From Monilinia fructicola (lineage: Eukaryota; Ascomycota; Leotiomycetes; Helotiales; Sclerotiniaceae), in NCBI GenBank assembly GCA_008692225.1, contig VICG01000004.1:3081001-3145000 (forward strand): a stretch of DNA of 64,000 bases, in the 5' to 3' direction. The notes beneath the pieces were generated by a model. It had not been told where the DNA came from, did no database searches, and saw only the letters and a program-made list of their open reading frames with translations. A program made the position numbers and the translations under genes. This document shows, piece after piece, positions 1-10,467 of the stretch; the first letter of the stretch is position 1; each line of letters begins with the position of its first letter.

Positions 1-2130
1 AATAATTATTTACTTTTATAATCTATATCCTAATATTATTATTACCTTCTTTCCTAAATTATATAAAGATAAAAATCTTTTAATTAAGAATAATCCTTAA
101 TTAAATAAATGATTTTATTTTTTTATATATTCGAAATCCTTCTTTTATTATTAATTATTTTAACACTTTGAAATAATAATTTTATTAAATATAATTCTAT
201 TAAAGCGTTTATAACTTTTATAATTTAATATTATTATAATCCTATATTAATATAATTTCTTTTCTTTTAGTAAAAAGTAATTATTACTTATTAAAAAAAA
301 CTATTATTTGTTTTTCTATTGTTAATAATCTCTTTTTCTTAATTATATTCTCGTTTCTTTTAGGGCTTTAATTTTATAATATTGAAATAATAATAATAAT
401 TTGGGATTTTTAGAATATATTAAATACTAAAAATAATCCTATTATATTATTTCCTATTGATAATATAATCTTAATTTCCTATATATTTCAATCTATTTTG
501 TTATCTGTATAACTTACTCGAAATTATTATTATTATTTAAATTTTCCACATTGAATTAAATTAATATTTGATTACATATCTCTTTTTGATTTTCTTTGGT
601 TATAACTCAAAATTAGGATCTTTGATTATATTTGCAAGAATTTATTAATTATAAATAATAAATGGTTTTGATAATCCTTTAATTAATTTTTCGTTATTGC
701 CGTTATTTGTTAATTAAACTTATATAATTTATTTATTATTAGTTGTAAAATAATTTAGAATAAAATTAATTCTTTTCTTTTTAACTTATTTGAATTATTT
801 ATTTTTTTTTATATACCCTTTCCCTTTGTAAAATTTTTTTTTGTTTATTTAAGTTTGTTTTTTTTTAAGATTTATTCAAATCTATTATTTCCTTTTAAAG
901 TTTTTTAGCAAATTTAGGATTTTAAGTATTATATAGTTTAGGAAATTGTTATTTTAAAATTGTTTTGAATTGAATTTAATAAATCTAATTTAGCTTTTTT
1001 AGTTTACAAATTAATATTGTAAAAGATTGAATTATATATAATATTTTTAAAGAATATTATATTAGATTTATTTTGTAAGATTATAATCTTTCTCCCTAAT
1101 ATATTAAAGTTAATATTTAAGAAATTCGGTAATAGATTTTGAAAATATTGATTATTAATATTCAGTTCTCTCTTAATAAACCTTAATGCTTTTGTAAGAA
1201 TAGAATTCAATATTATATAATAAAACATAGAAACTTAAAGGCTAAAAGAGAGGATGGTAACGTATAATAGAATTCTTATGAAAGGGGAAAAAGGAATGGG
1301 ATCCGAAGGATTCCGTTCCTTTATAGGACTAGCGTGGGCACGTGATGCTTGGCATCACGTGCCGATCTTGACACTTATATAAAATATTATTATACTTATA
1401 TATTATAAAAAAGAGAAGGAGAATATTTTTATATAATATATAATATAATATATCTTAAAAATATTTTTTTTATAATATACGTTATGCTTTTATATATATA
1501 TAAAAAGTAATTATCTTTAAAATAATAAAGATTATTTTAAAGGAATTTTATATTTTTCTATAATATATATACTTTATATAATATTAATATTTAAAATATA
1601 CTTTAGAATTAAAATATATAATAATTAAGCTTATATTAATTAAAATTTATCTCCTTTTTAATATTAAAATATATTAATAAATTATATACTTAAAAGAATC
1701 TATTATATATAAAATTATATAAAAAAAAATTTAAAGAAAAAAAACAAAGAAGAATAAAATTATAATTATAAAGTATTTAAATATTTAAAATATAATTATA
1801 CTTAAATAATTATAATATTAAATATTATAATTATTAAATAAGATACTTTATATAAGAATAGTTTTTAGAGAAAAGTTTTCTATAAAAGAATATAAATAAA
1901 AAGCTCTTATTCTATTTATATTTAAAAAGCTTTCTTTTTATTTTATATATAATTAATTAATAGAAATATCGTATAAATTTTAAATGATTTAATTATTAAT
2001 AGAATTAAATAAATTATAAATTACTACTATTATAAACTTTTTAAATATTTATACTATAAATCTCTTAAGTATTTATATTATAAATCTTTAAATATTTATA
2101 TTATAAACCTCTTGAGCATTTAAATTATAA
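1..2130. repeat. AT-saturated relic island
   Basis: The sequence is almost entirely A and T, with stop codons in every frame and no gene. The texture matches RIP-degraded repeats in ascomycetes. A GC-richer patch at about 1255-1373 interrupts it. At 2035-2125 a short degenerate direct repeat (TTTATATTATAAATCTC-like) recurs four times. No terminal repeats were found that would name the original element. Confidence 0.7.
1337..1363. repeat. Perfect GC-rich inverted repeat (hairpin)
   Basis: Arms GGCACGTGATGC (1337-1348) and GCATCACGTGCC (1352-1363) are perfect reverse complements separated by TTG. It lies in a GC-richer patch inside the AT island. Each arm contains the palindrome CACGTG. It could be the hairpin of a dead mobile element; it has no T-tract after it and no gene beside it, so it is not called a terminator. 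Confidence 0.6.
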
Positions 2131-2764
2131 AACTCTAGCTGTGTCAGGAAGCAACCCTCCTAATGGGGTCACATAACCATTTTACGCTAATACTTAAGTG
2201 GAAAGGATCATAAATTCTTCCTTTTCCTCCTTATAAATAACTATACAAGTACTATTTTCAGTTGACCCCTCTATTTCTCGTTTCTTGTCACAAGCTGCCT
2301 CCTATTAAATAACTCCTGCTGGTCTTGCTACCAAGTAAAAGGTACCTAGTACCTAGGTAGGTATTAGGTATATACATATATATTTATATATATCTATAAA
2401 GAAATTATATCTTCACATTTTCAAGTCATTCCATCAATCATTACCGTCTCATGAAATCATTTACAACTACACAAACATGAACATATTCTTATCAGTTGTG
2501 TATGTTTCTCCTCGCGAATCCCCCCATTCTGGCAAAGTTCGCGCCTCAGCCAAAAGCCACATGGACGCGAAAAAGCAATAAAATGAGGACGAATAAGAAT
2601 GGAAAGTTGATTGAGGGATTGTAATCTGAACTCTAAGATATTATATGTTTTGTATCCCCATTCCAAACTTCTTATGATATGATCTATACAAATACCTTTC
2701 CTTGCCTCTACTTCCCTCGACTGGCTCAGAAATCACCAGTATCCGACCTCCATCTCGCCTTGAA
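2131..2764. other. Boundary sequence without a gene
   Basis: Base composition changes from AT-saturated to normal at about 2135. A cluster of GGTACCTAGTACCTAGGTAGG-type short repeats lies at 2340-2370. No coding sequence could be supported; the stretch just before 2765 is the likely promoter of the coiled-coil gene that follows. Confidence 0.5.
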
Positions 2765-3498
2765 ATGGCTTCGGCAAAGAGAAAACGTGAGAGTTTTTGC
2801 TGAGGCAACCTATCGACCTTCTCATAATAAATCTACGGATCTGCAAGCTAGTGTGTCGCCCTACCTTGAAGCTATTCCTTCAATACCATCTCGCTAATCT
2901 CTCGCAGCAAGTCGTCGCACCTCAAGACGTAGCATAGTATCTACGCACGCACCTTTGGTTGGCGATATTGAAAAGGGGGATATAAATGGATCGTCTGATG
3001 AAGTTGATGAGAGTATTGCAACTCTCAAATTGGCAGCAGAATCTGTTACGGTTCGGGTCCTACGAGAGACGGCAGACGAGCAAGCACGAGTCATTACAGT
3101 TATGAGATCAACGATCGATGCCAAAGATTTGAAGATTCAAAAGTTGTATCGAAGATTGAGAGACGTGACAAGAGAGTTGGAAAACTGAGCAAGCGAGTGG
3201 AGCACGCGGACACCGCACTTTCGAAAGCAGATTGGTCAAAGCCCGAAGCAATGATGGAGGTGGAGACTAAACTTCACCAAAATATGAAAGTCATGAGGGA
3301 GAGACGTCCAGCTTTATCAAGTGGGTTATGTACGAAACGCGTGGAGAATTGTATTCGTTTGGGTTGATGAGAATCAACAATTGAGAGATAGACTACATGA
3401 GGTTGATGGGTTATGTATAAGACTCCGAACCGAGTGTGGCAAGTTGGAGAATAAAAATTAGGGAGCTGGAAATGAAACCGTATGAACTGAGAGAATAG
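2765..3498 (+). pseudogene. Small coiled-coil protein gene with frame breaks
   Basis: A start codon at 2765 gives MASAKRK, then a good intron (GTGAGA at 2787, branch GCTAAT, acceptor CAG ending 2907; 121 nt). Exon 2 reads from 2908 into a charged, heptad-like helix (LRETADEQARVITVMRST) and stops at 3186-3188. The coiled-coil character then continues in other frames: KLSKRVEHADTALSKADW, VDENQQLRDRLHEVDG and IRELEMKPYELRE, ending at TAG 3496-3498. Each jump sits at a homopolymer: AAAA near 3181, GGG near 3362 and AAAAA near 3454. Either the sequence carries indel errors and this is a gene for about 200 residues, or it is a young pseudogene. If the first break is real, a 100-residue protein remains. 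No known family was recognised. It lies just upstream of another coiled-coil gene on the same strand. Confidence 0.5.
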
Positions 3499-3559
3499 GA
3501 ATGGCACGCAGTAATTTCCATTTGGTTACTACTCAGGAATCAAAGTAGTTGGAATGTTG

Positions 3560-3608
3560 AGGATATTGAAGGGATTGAAGGGATGGAAGGGATGGAAGGG
3601 ATGGAAGC
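3560..3608. repeat. GGGATGGAA-type minisatellite
   Basis: Four to five near-identical 10-bp units (GAAGGGATGG) in tandem. The rest of 3499-4203 is pyrimidine-rich (CTCTCTCTC at 3884-3900) and probably serves as promoter and leader of the gene at 4204. Confidence 0.7.
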
Positions 3609-4203
3609 TTTGCCAATCAAGGACATCAACTGTATAAAAATTAATCCATACGGTCATACTCGTATCTCCATCTATTAGATATTCAAATGTACGACTTTTT
3701 CTCTTTGTAGACTTCATACAACTATCGAGCGAACAAACGTTCCACATTCAAGCAAGAATCCCACATTCCACACACTTTACATTGGTAGGTAATAATCTAA
3801 CACGATAGCGACAACGTAGGATAAATTACGTTCACTTTGAGCTTCAATTTACTTTCAGCTATATTTTCTTTTTCTATTGTTCTTCTCTCTCTCTCCCTCT
3901 CTTTCGCTTAGGTTCTCTATCACGCAGTCTTCTTTGCTTTTTCCCATAAATTACTTTTTTCCGTCACAGAATCTGACAACTTTATGCAACTTCCCATCCC
4001 TTTGATCGTCTCACAAGACCTTCTTTTACGATAGAAAAATCTCTCATCCATCCTCGAGTCAAACCTAACTTCTTTGTTGACCAAACGTACGAAAACTGTA
4101 TTCAGAATTCTATTCTTCTCACATCAAATTCATCATCGCAACTGCGCAGCTCTAGTTCTGTTCGTCAATTCTGTTTCCAAGATCAGTCAAACACTTCACA
4201 ATC

Positions 4204-5948
4204 ATGCCGTCTAATAAGCATAAGAAATCCACTCCACGAAAGTCCGCTCAGCATTCATCTCCTCACAAATCCCAAAAGTCTCGAAAGCCGCACAGATCTC
4301 CTAGAGACAACTTCACACAGTCCAAAGCTTCCAATCCGATTTTCGATCAGAAACACGCGGCAGCCGCTCGCCCAATACCACCTCCTACTAGGAGGTTGTT
4401 GTTTCCCCAATGCTCCAATTCGGGTAAAAGTATGGAGTTTTCTGTATCTCTAAAGGGTATCGAAATTAACATGTGTCAGAAAATCAACCATTTTCTTCTC
4501 CCATCAAGAGAGAGAAAGGCCTCATTCAGGGCGATGGTATGTATTTTGTTCCCCCATCGTCTTGTGGTCACTAAAAAATGATTAGAACAACAACCTTTCT
4601 CCTCGCCATTCAGCAAAAAAGATAACCGGCATATGAGTGAGTATCCCAACTCTGTATACACATATCACTTACCTGCAATCACAGGGAAAAATACTGCATC
4701 CCCTCAAACTGCCAAAGTCCCAGATAATCGACCATCCAAGAGACAATGTCTTTCCATCTACTACAAAGAAAACCGAGACCTCAACTCCAGACATCCACAT
4801 GGTTGTTGAGAAACCAAGAGTGAAGATGGAAACTGATGAGGATCATGGATACGACACACCAAGTCCTCATAGTCGCAAGCGAAAGGCAAGTGCTCATAAG
4901 CATGCTCCCGAAAGGTGCGACAGCATTCCATTAACCATGGCACCCCCACCAAGTCGTGACGTATCTGTTGTGATTCCCATGAAACGACGCCTCTCATCAT
5001 CATGCTCTTCTACCCTACCAAACCCTGCAGCAGTATCTCAAGTTAACGTAGCCGTTTTGCGACACGAAAAGGAGGAGCTGCAACGAAGACTAGATGCCTC
5101 GGCACAGGAAGCCCGGGAAGCAAAGCGACAAGCGGAAGAATCAAGAAAAACCGCGGAAGAATGGTCCATAAAATACCAAGCAGCAACATCGGAAGACGTC
5201 CGAATCCAACGTGAACACAAAGAGGGACGCCACCAAACACAGATCACCCTCCTCACTGAAAAATGCCACCAATCCAACCAGCAAGTCGCCCAGCTAACCC
5301 AAAAAATCAGCACCCTCCAAGCCCAACAATCGGCCTCCCAAAAACTAAAATCCCGCTCCGACCACCTCGAGGCCACCAACCGACTCCTCGCCAAACAAAT
5401 CGCCCAACTGCAAACCGCCGCCCAATCCCACGCGCAAGAAATCTCCCACCTCAAGCAAGAATCCGCGCACCCTGCACCCCCAAACCCTGCGCTGTCCGCG
5501 AGTCTCCGCGCGCGAGAATCGGAGTTGCAACAGCAAGTCGCCCAGCTCACCTCCGACCTCGACTTCCAGCACGAGCTCGCGTCCCAGGCGGCGCGGACCC
5601 ACGCGCTCGAGACATCGGCCCTGAACCAACAGATTGCGCATCTGCGCGCGCAATTCGAGGATCGGACGCGGGCGATTGCTCGACGAGCATAGTGCTCGTC
5701 TCGCGCGTGAGACTCATGAGCTGCGGGCTCAGGTCGTGGGCAAGGAAGATGAGGTTGCGAGGTTGAGGGTGGTGCATGCGGAGGTGGTGGGGAAGTTGGA
5801 GGGTGAAGTGGAGATGCTGCGGGGCTTGGGACGGAAGAAGGATCTGGGGTTGGAGAGGATGGGGGTTTTGGTGGCGGGGTGGGCGTTGAGGTGGAAGGCG
5901 GTGGAGGGGAGGGCGGAGGGGGAGTTGCGAGATGAGATGAGCACATGA
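4204..5948 (+). CDS. Basic, coiled-coil nuclear-type protein (frame breaks)
   Basis: The start at 4204 opens a Lys/Arg/Ser-rich tail (MPSNKHKKSTPRKSAQHSS). The preferred model is four exons: 4204-4423, 4480-4536, 4614-4636 and 4685-5948. All three introns have GT-AG ends (56, 77 and 48 nt). The middle holds basic NLS-like patches (HSRKRKASAHKH) and a long Gln/Glu-rich coiled coil from about 5040 to 5850 (heptads around LRHEKEELQRRLDASAQEAR). Frame is kept only if single bases are miscounted at the A-run 4615-4620, the T-run near 4750 and around 5664-5680. At the last point the frame ends in ARRA-stop at 5692 while LLDEHSARLARETHELRAQ continues in the next frame to the TGA at 5946. A simpler alternative joins 4204-4536 directly to 4685. 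Family unknown; roughly 520 residues. Confidence 0.6.
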
Positions 5949-6798
5949 TTTATTTCTACGATGTCAGATCTGATTACTTTTGTACCTTTCTCCGCCCTAT
6001 CGTCCAGCCTAATTCTCGCGAGCTTAGCTCCCTCCCTAGATAAATCCACAATAATCCAAAATCACCATACGACATCGTATCGTGAAATCACCGTATCCAA
6101 ATTCCCACCTCTCCATCTCCCAGCTTCACTTTCTGTACCTTAACCCAGCAATCATTTCCTCAACCTCCTTTTCTCCTTTTCTCCTCATTGCTTTTACAAT
6201 CTCAACATTCCATTCCACATCCACACCTCTGATCCCCCCGCGGTCATCCTCTTAACTTCTGTTACATCCAGTTCATTCAATCAGTCAATATCCACGGATC
6301 CAAGGACGTGCCATAGCCAAATATCTCAAACAACCCCGGAACTCATCAAGAATCTGATACTCCAGATAAATGCCACCCACAATAAGATCGATATCGCCTA
6401 CCCCCTATTCCCCAACCCTCTCCCTTCTCACCCACCACATCAGTCCAGAAAATCTCGTCTCCCCTCCTACACCTGCCCCACCACCGCCAGAATAGCTCAC
6501 TCCCAAACCCCTCCCACCCCCCGCAAAAAGAACAACGCCAAAAATCTACTAACCCATGATCATGAACCCAGACCCGAACCCACTAACCCAACCTCACCAA
6601 GATAATCTTAACCTCTCGCACTCCCACAAAAAGATATACCCACCATCAAAAACAACCATCCCCACATCCAACAATCTCTATAAAAATCCAATTTATACCA
6701 GCTGATCCCGAGCGGGCACTTGAGCTTAAAGGCCCAGAGGAGAAAAAGGTAGGTTCACCAGTCAGTACTCCGTACATGTAAATCAGAGATGTACATTA
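5949..6798. other. 3' flank without a gene
   Basis: Normal to C-rich composition, with A/C-rich stretches at 6330-6700 that read as no conserved protein in any frame. It ends abruptly at the TIR of the nested transposon block. Confidence 0.5.
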
Positions 6799-6838
6799 AC
6801 CGAGCTCCCTGTATCATATATGCCCCTGTATTTCGCAC

Positions 6839-6998
6839 TGGCAGAAAACGTACTCTGTATATCGTGGTAAAAGCTGATCTTCATTAAACTAACTAACGCT
6901 GTCTACGTACTTGTATAGCTAATGCTGTTCCAGCCGCTCTTGCCGACACGCCAAAGTTGTCGGCTTCATCACCGACTCCTTTCGTGTCGACCGTCACA
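6839..6998 (+). mobile_element. Short LTR-like insertion, family 1 (copy a)
   Basis: A 160-bp GC-richer block begins TGGCAG and ends GTCACA, interrupting the TIR of the outer transposon. The flanking 5-mers are CGCAC (6834-6838) and TGCAC (6999-7003), a 5-bp target duplication with one change. The other TIR copies here (7603, 11322, 11606, 32557, 34134) lack the block and act as empty sites. TG...CA ends plus 5-bp duplications are the signature of an LTR, so this is read as a solo LTR. It is not AT-biased like its host, so it is younger than the RIP or too short to be targeted. Confidence 0.7.
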
Positions 6999-7380
6999 TG
7001 CACGTTTTAACATTTTCGAAAAAAAAAGATTATAGATGAATTAATCATTTAAACAATCTAAAATTCTACATAATAATAAACTGAAATATAATAATTACAA
7101 TAATAATTTTCTATTAAATATAAATATTATATATCATTATAATCCCAAGTTCTAATATAAAAATAATACTAAAATATATCTAAACTTCTATTAATCAAAC
7201 AAAGAATATAAAATTTTAATAAATAATATTTCACTTTATTCTTTTATTTTTCATTATTTATAGTTTTATATTTGTATCTTAAATCTTTTAAAAATATTAT
7301 AACTCGATTTCTATATTAAATTTTAATAATAAAAAATAAAAGGAATTTAAAATTAAAATAAATTAATAATATAAATAAAT

Positions 7381-7531
7381 GAGTATAATTTAATATAAGA
7401 AAAGAAGATAATATTATAATCATACTATAAGCGAAGGCTATATAGAAATTGCCTGACTAATCATACGCTAGTCGTATTGCGTGACTAATGGCTACGCTAT
7501 ATATCCGTAGCGTGACCATCGTGGCGTAATA
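7381..7531 (+). mobile_element. Short LTR-like insertion, family 2 (copy a)
   Basis: A block of about 151 bp aligns with 19057-19206, differing mainly by C-to-T and G-to-A changes. Shared landmarks are CTGACTAATCATACGCTAG and TGACCATCGTGGCGTAA. It interrupts the outer transposon. Its ends are eroded, so the target duplication is not visible here; limits come from alignment to the 19-kb copy. Confidence 0.65.
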
Positions 7532-7867
7532 TATTTAAAGGATTATATCAATAAATAATATTATTTATCTAGAAGATATATACTTTTTACAATCTATAAA
7601 TAACCGAGCTCCCTGTATCATGCACGCCCCTGTATCTTACACGTTTTAAAAATTTTCGAAAATAAATAATTATAAATTAATTAATCATTAAAAAAATCTA
7701 AAATTTTATATAATTATAAATTAAAATAAATAGTTTATAATTATAGTTTTTTCAATAAAAAATATTATATATTATTAAAATTAATCCTAATAAAATAATA
7801 AAAAGATCTATTTAATATTTTATTAATAAAATAAAGAATTTAAGATTTTAAAAGATTATATTATTAT

Positions 7868-8140
7868 AGAGGACGAGTCATACGAGAGCATACGAGGATC
7901 ATCAATAGAAGCAAGTATAAATATAGAATATAGTATATATAAGTAAGCTATCAACTTTGCTTCTACTACAAAGTAGTAAAAGGAGTATATATAAACTAAA
8001 AAAGCGATATATAACCTTCAATCGAAGAATACGAAGTGCTTTACGTATCCAAGATCAGTATTAGAGGATCGGAATAGACCGAAGGTCTATTCCCCACCAA
8101 TAATATAGTAGGATCACATGATCACTTTTGCGTGACATAT
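7868..8140. mobile_element. Unclassified ~275-bp insertion with hairpin
   Basis: Compared with the uninterrupted element copy, alignment breaks after GATTATATTATTATAG and resumes near TTTCTATTATTTATAG. Between them lies GC-richer DNA absent from the other copy. It contains the perfect hairpin GGAATAGACC/GGTCTATTCC (8071-8080 and 8084-8093, loop GAA) and GATCACATGATC. The limits are approximate because the flanks are RIP-altered. It may be another short non-autonomous element. Confidence 0.45.
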
Positions 8141-8389
8141 ATTTAGTTTTTGAATGTTTCTATTATTTATAGTTTAATATTTATGGATTCGAAGAAATCT
8201 TAGTTCATCAATTTGTTGTGTCATGTGATTATTATACCTGTACTATAGAAGGTTCAAAATGCAAAAATATGAACCTTAAATCTTCAAAGCTCTCTTGTGA
8301 TTGGTCATAAGTATTCCGCGAAAAATTTAATTGGTCGAACATTAGTAAGCAAAAAACCTTAATTTTTTAATGCCGACTTTCCGTTCTGC

Positions 8390-8526
8390 CGTCGGAGCTT
8401 AATTATTCCGACCATTCCGACCATTTCGGCCATTTCCATTCCGGTTAACTATTTCGGCCTTATTCCATTCATCGGCCTATTCCATTTCGGCCCATTTCAT
8501 TCCGGCTATTTCATATAGGCCTATTT
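8390..8526. repeat. Degenerate CCATTTCGG repeat tract
   Basis: Ten or so imperfect units resembling CCATTTCGGCC/CCATTCCGGC follow each other with irregular spacing. The tract is much richer in GC than the satellite that starts immediately after it. Confidence 0.55.
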
Positions 8527-8531
8527 TATTT

Positions 8532-8990
8532 CGAAATAATAAATAATAAATAATAAATAATAAATAATAAATAATAAATATAATAAATAATAAATAATAA
8601 ATAATAAATAATAAATAATAAATAATAAATAATAAATAATAAATAATAAATAATAAATAATAAATAATAAATAATAATAAATAATAAATAATAAATAATA
8701 AAATAATAAATAAAATAAAATATAATATAAATAAATAAAAATAAAATAATAAATAATAAATAATAAATAATAAATAATAAATAATAAATAATAAATAATA
8801 AATAATAAATAATAAATAATAAATAATAAATAATAATAATAATAATAATAATAAATAATATAATAAATAATAAATAATAATAATAAAATAATAAATAATA
8901 AATAATAAATAATAAATAATAAATAATAAATAATAAATAGTAAATAATAAATAATCAATAATAAATAATAAATAATAATAAATAATAAAG
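8532..8990. repeat. AT-only heptanucleotide satellite
   Basis: About 460 bp of a 7-bp unit (AATAATA in tandem), with local slips to 3- and 4-bp spacing around 8680-8740 and 8830-8900. It has no coding value; the long frame crossing it merely translates the repeat. Confidence 0.9.
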
Positions 8991-9435
8991 ATTCTAAAGA
9001 AGAAATATTCATATAGAATTTAAATTAAATTTTTCTATTATAAAATAATAATAAAAATATTAAAACATTTTAATATAAAATATTAAAGGATTTTCTATAG
9101 TATTATTAATATTTAATAGTTTAGTTTTATATAAAAGTATTATTGTTTATAGAAAACTATAATTTAAATGCTAAAAACAAATAATAAAGAATTATTCATA
9201 ATAAATAAGTATTAATAAAAAGATTAATAATTATAATTTATTATAGAGAAATCATTGGAAAGTCACAGGATTATACTATATATACCCTATTAGCTATATT
9301 GTATTGTAGCGCGTTATTTTATACGTAACAAAATTGTAATAAGGTTTTAATATATTTTATATCAAATTAGAAAATATATTAAAGAATATATAAGAACTTT
9401 AAACTCTTTATATTAAGTATAAATTATACATAATA

Positions 9436-9545
9436 TAAATAGAATAAATAGAAATAAATAGAATAAATAGAATAAATAGAATAAATAGAATAAATAGAAT
9501 AAATAGAATAAATAGAATAAATAGAATAAATAGAATAAATATTAA
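9436..9545. repeat. 9-bp minisatellite (AATAGAATA)
   Basis: Roughly eleven near-perfect tandem copies of a 9-bp unit in AT-rich DNA. Confidence 0.85.
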
Positions 9546-9787
9546 GAAAATTTTATATATTAATATATATTTAAAAATATAATAATAGAAATAATATATT
9601 AAAATATAGAAAAAGAATATAAAAATATAAAATATTATTATTAATATATTCAATATAGAATATTCAATATAGAATATAATTAAATAAGATATATATTTAT
9701 AATATAAGGGTATTTATTTTAGAATAAAAGAAGAAGAAAATAAATATATATTAGTAAAGAATTTTAAAAAATAATTTCTTTCTCAAA

Positions 9788-9826
<39 letters not shown>
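9788..9826. repeat. (ATT)n microsatellite
   Basis: About 12 ATT units, ending just before the left arm of the fold-back element. Confidence 0.9.
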
Positions 9827-9827
<1 letters not shown>

Positions 9828-9835
9828 TAATACTT

Positions 9836-9988
9836 AGCACTCGCGGAAAATAAATTTTTAGATTATGGATTCGTAGAATTTTATTAGCCTTCGAACGAAG
9901 TGAAGGATTGGGGGTTTGGGGGCTAGCCCCCATTAAGTAATAAAATTCGAAGAATCCATAGTCTGAAAATTTATTTTCCGCGAGTGCT
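9836..9988. mobile_element. Fold-back MITE-like element
   Basis: Arms of 51 bp (9836-9886 and 9938-9988) are inverted repeats with about four mismatches. The outer ends read AGCACTCGCGGAAAATAAAT and its complement. The 51-bp centre contains the perfect palindrome GGGGGCTAGCCCCC and a CCTTCGAACGAAGTGAAGG near-palindrome, so the whole element could fold into one long hairpin. Outside the arms TACTT and GGTATT give no clean target duplication. It has no coding capacity. No second copy is present here. Confidence 0.7.
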
Positions 9989-10324
9989 GGTATTTTTCAA
10001 AGATCTTTAAAAAGGTATTATGATTTAATATTTATATCGAATTTCAAAAGATAAAAAATATTTAAGATTGAAATACGAAAATAATAATTAAAATTTGAAA
10101 AAACTGATATATTTAGTAATTTAATATTAATATAAATATAAGTTTAATAAATTAGTAAATATATAAAAAATTAATATAATACGATGAATTTTGAATTAAT
10201 AAACTTTTTTTAAATCAAATTAAATTAAATATTTTAAATTTTTAAATAATTTAAAAAGTAAAATTAAATTCAAATTAAAGAATATAATCATACATTATGT
10301 TATATAAAAATAATATATAGTATT

Positions 10325-10467
10325 TGGCAAGAAACGTATATCGTAGTAAAGCTGATCTGTATTAAACTGTCTAATGCTATCTACTTATAGCTAAGCCTAT
10401 GCTGTTCGCTTCTGTCGACAACGTCGGCAACGCTAACCGTGTCGTCCTTGTCGATACGACCGTCACA
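10325..10467 (+). mobile_element. Short LTR-like insertion, family 1 (copy b)
   Basis: A 143-bp block beginning TGGCAAGAAACG and ending CGACCGTCACA aligns along its length with 6839-6998. It is bounded by a perfect 5-bp duplication, GTATT at 10320-10324 and 10468-10472. The uninterrupted transposon copy provides the empty site: its complement near 33520 reads ATATAGTATTTACTATTTT with a single GTATT and no insert. TG...CA ends, the 5-bp duplication and the empty site together support a solo LTR or a very small LTR element. Confidence 0.8.

Noticed and set aside
1255..1373. A further short LTR-like element (starts TGGTAACG, ends TTGACA)
   Set aside because: Flanking 5-mers (GAGGA and CTTAT) do not match and no second copy is present here, so only the hairpin is reported.
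5038..5946. 302-codon minus-strand frame, Pro/Ser-rich then Trp/Cys-rich
   Set aside because: Antisense shadow of the coiled-coil gene; the plus strand has heptads and proper introns.
6250..6700. Possible CRISPR-like or protein-coding tract in A/C-rich DNA
   Set aside because: No regularly spaced repeat and no conserved frame; a eukaryotic context makes CRISPR implausible.
8521..9012. Long minus-strand open frame of Leu/Ile/Tyr/Phe repeats
   Set aside because: It is only the translation of the AT heptamer satellite; no start context, no conserved residues.
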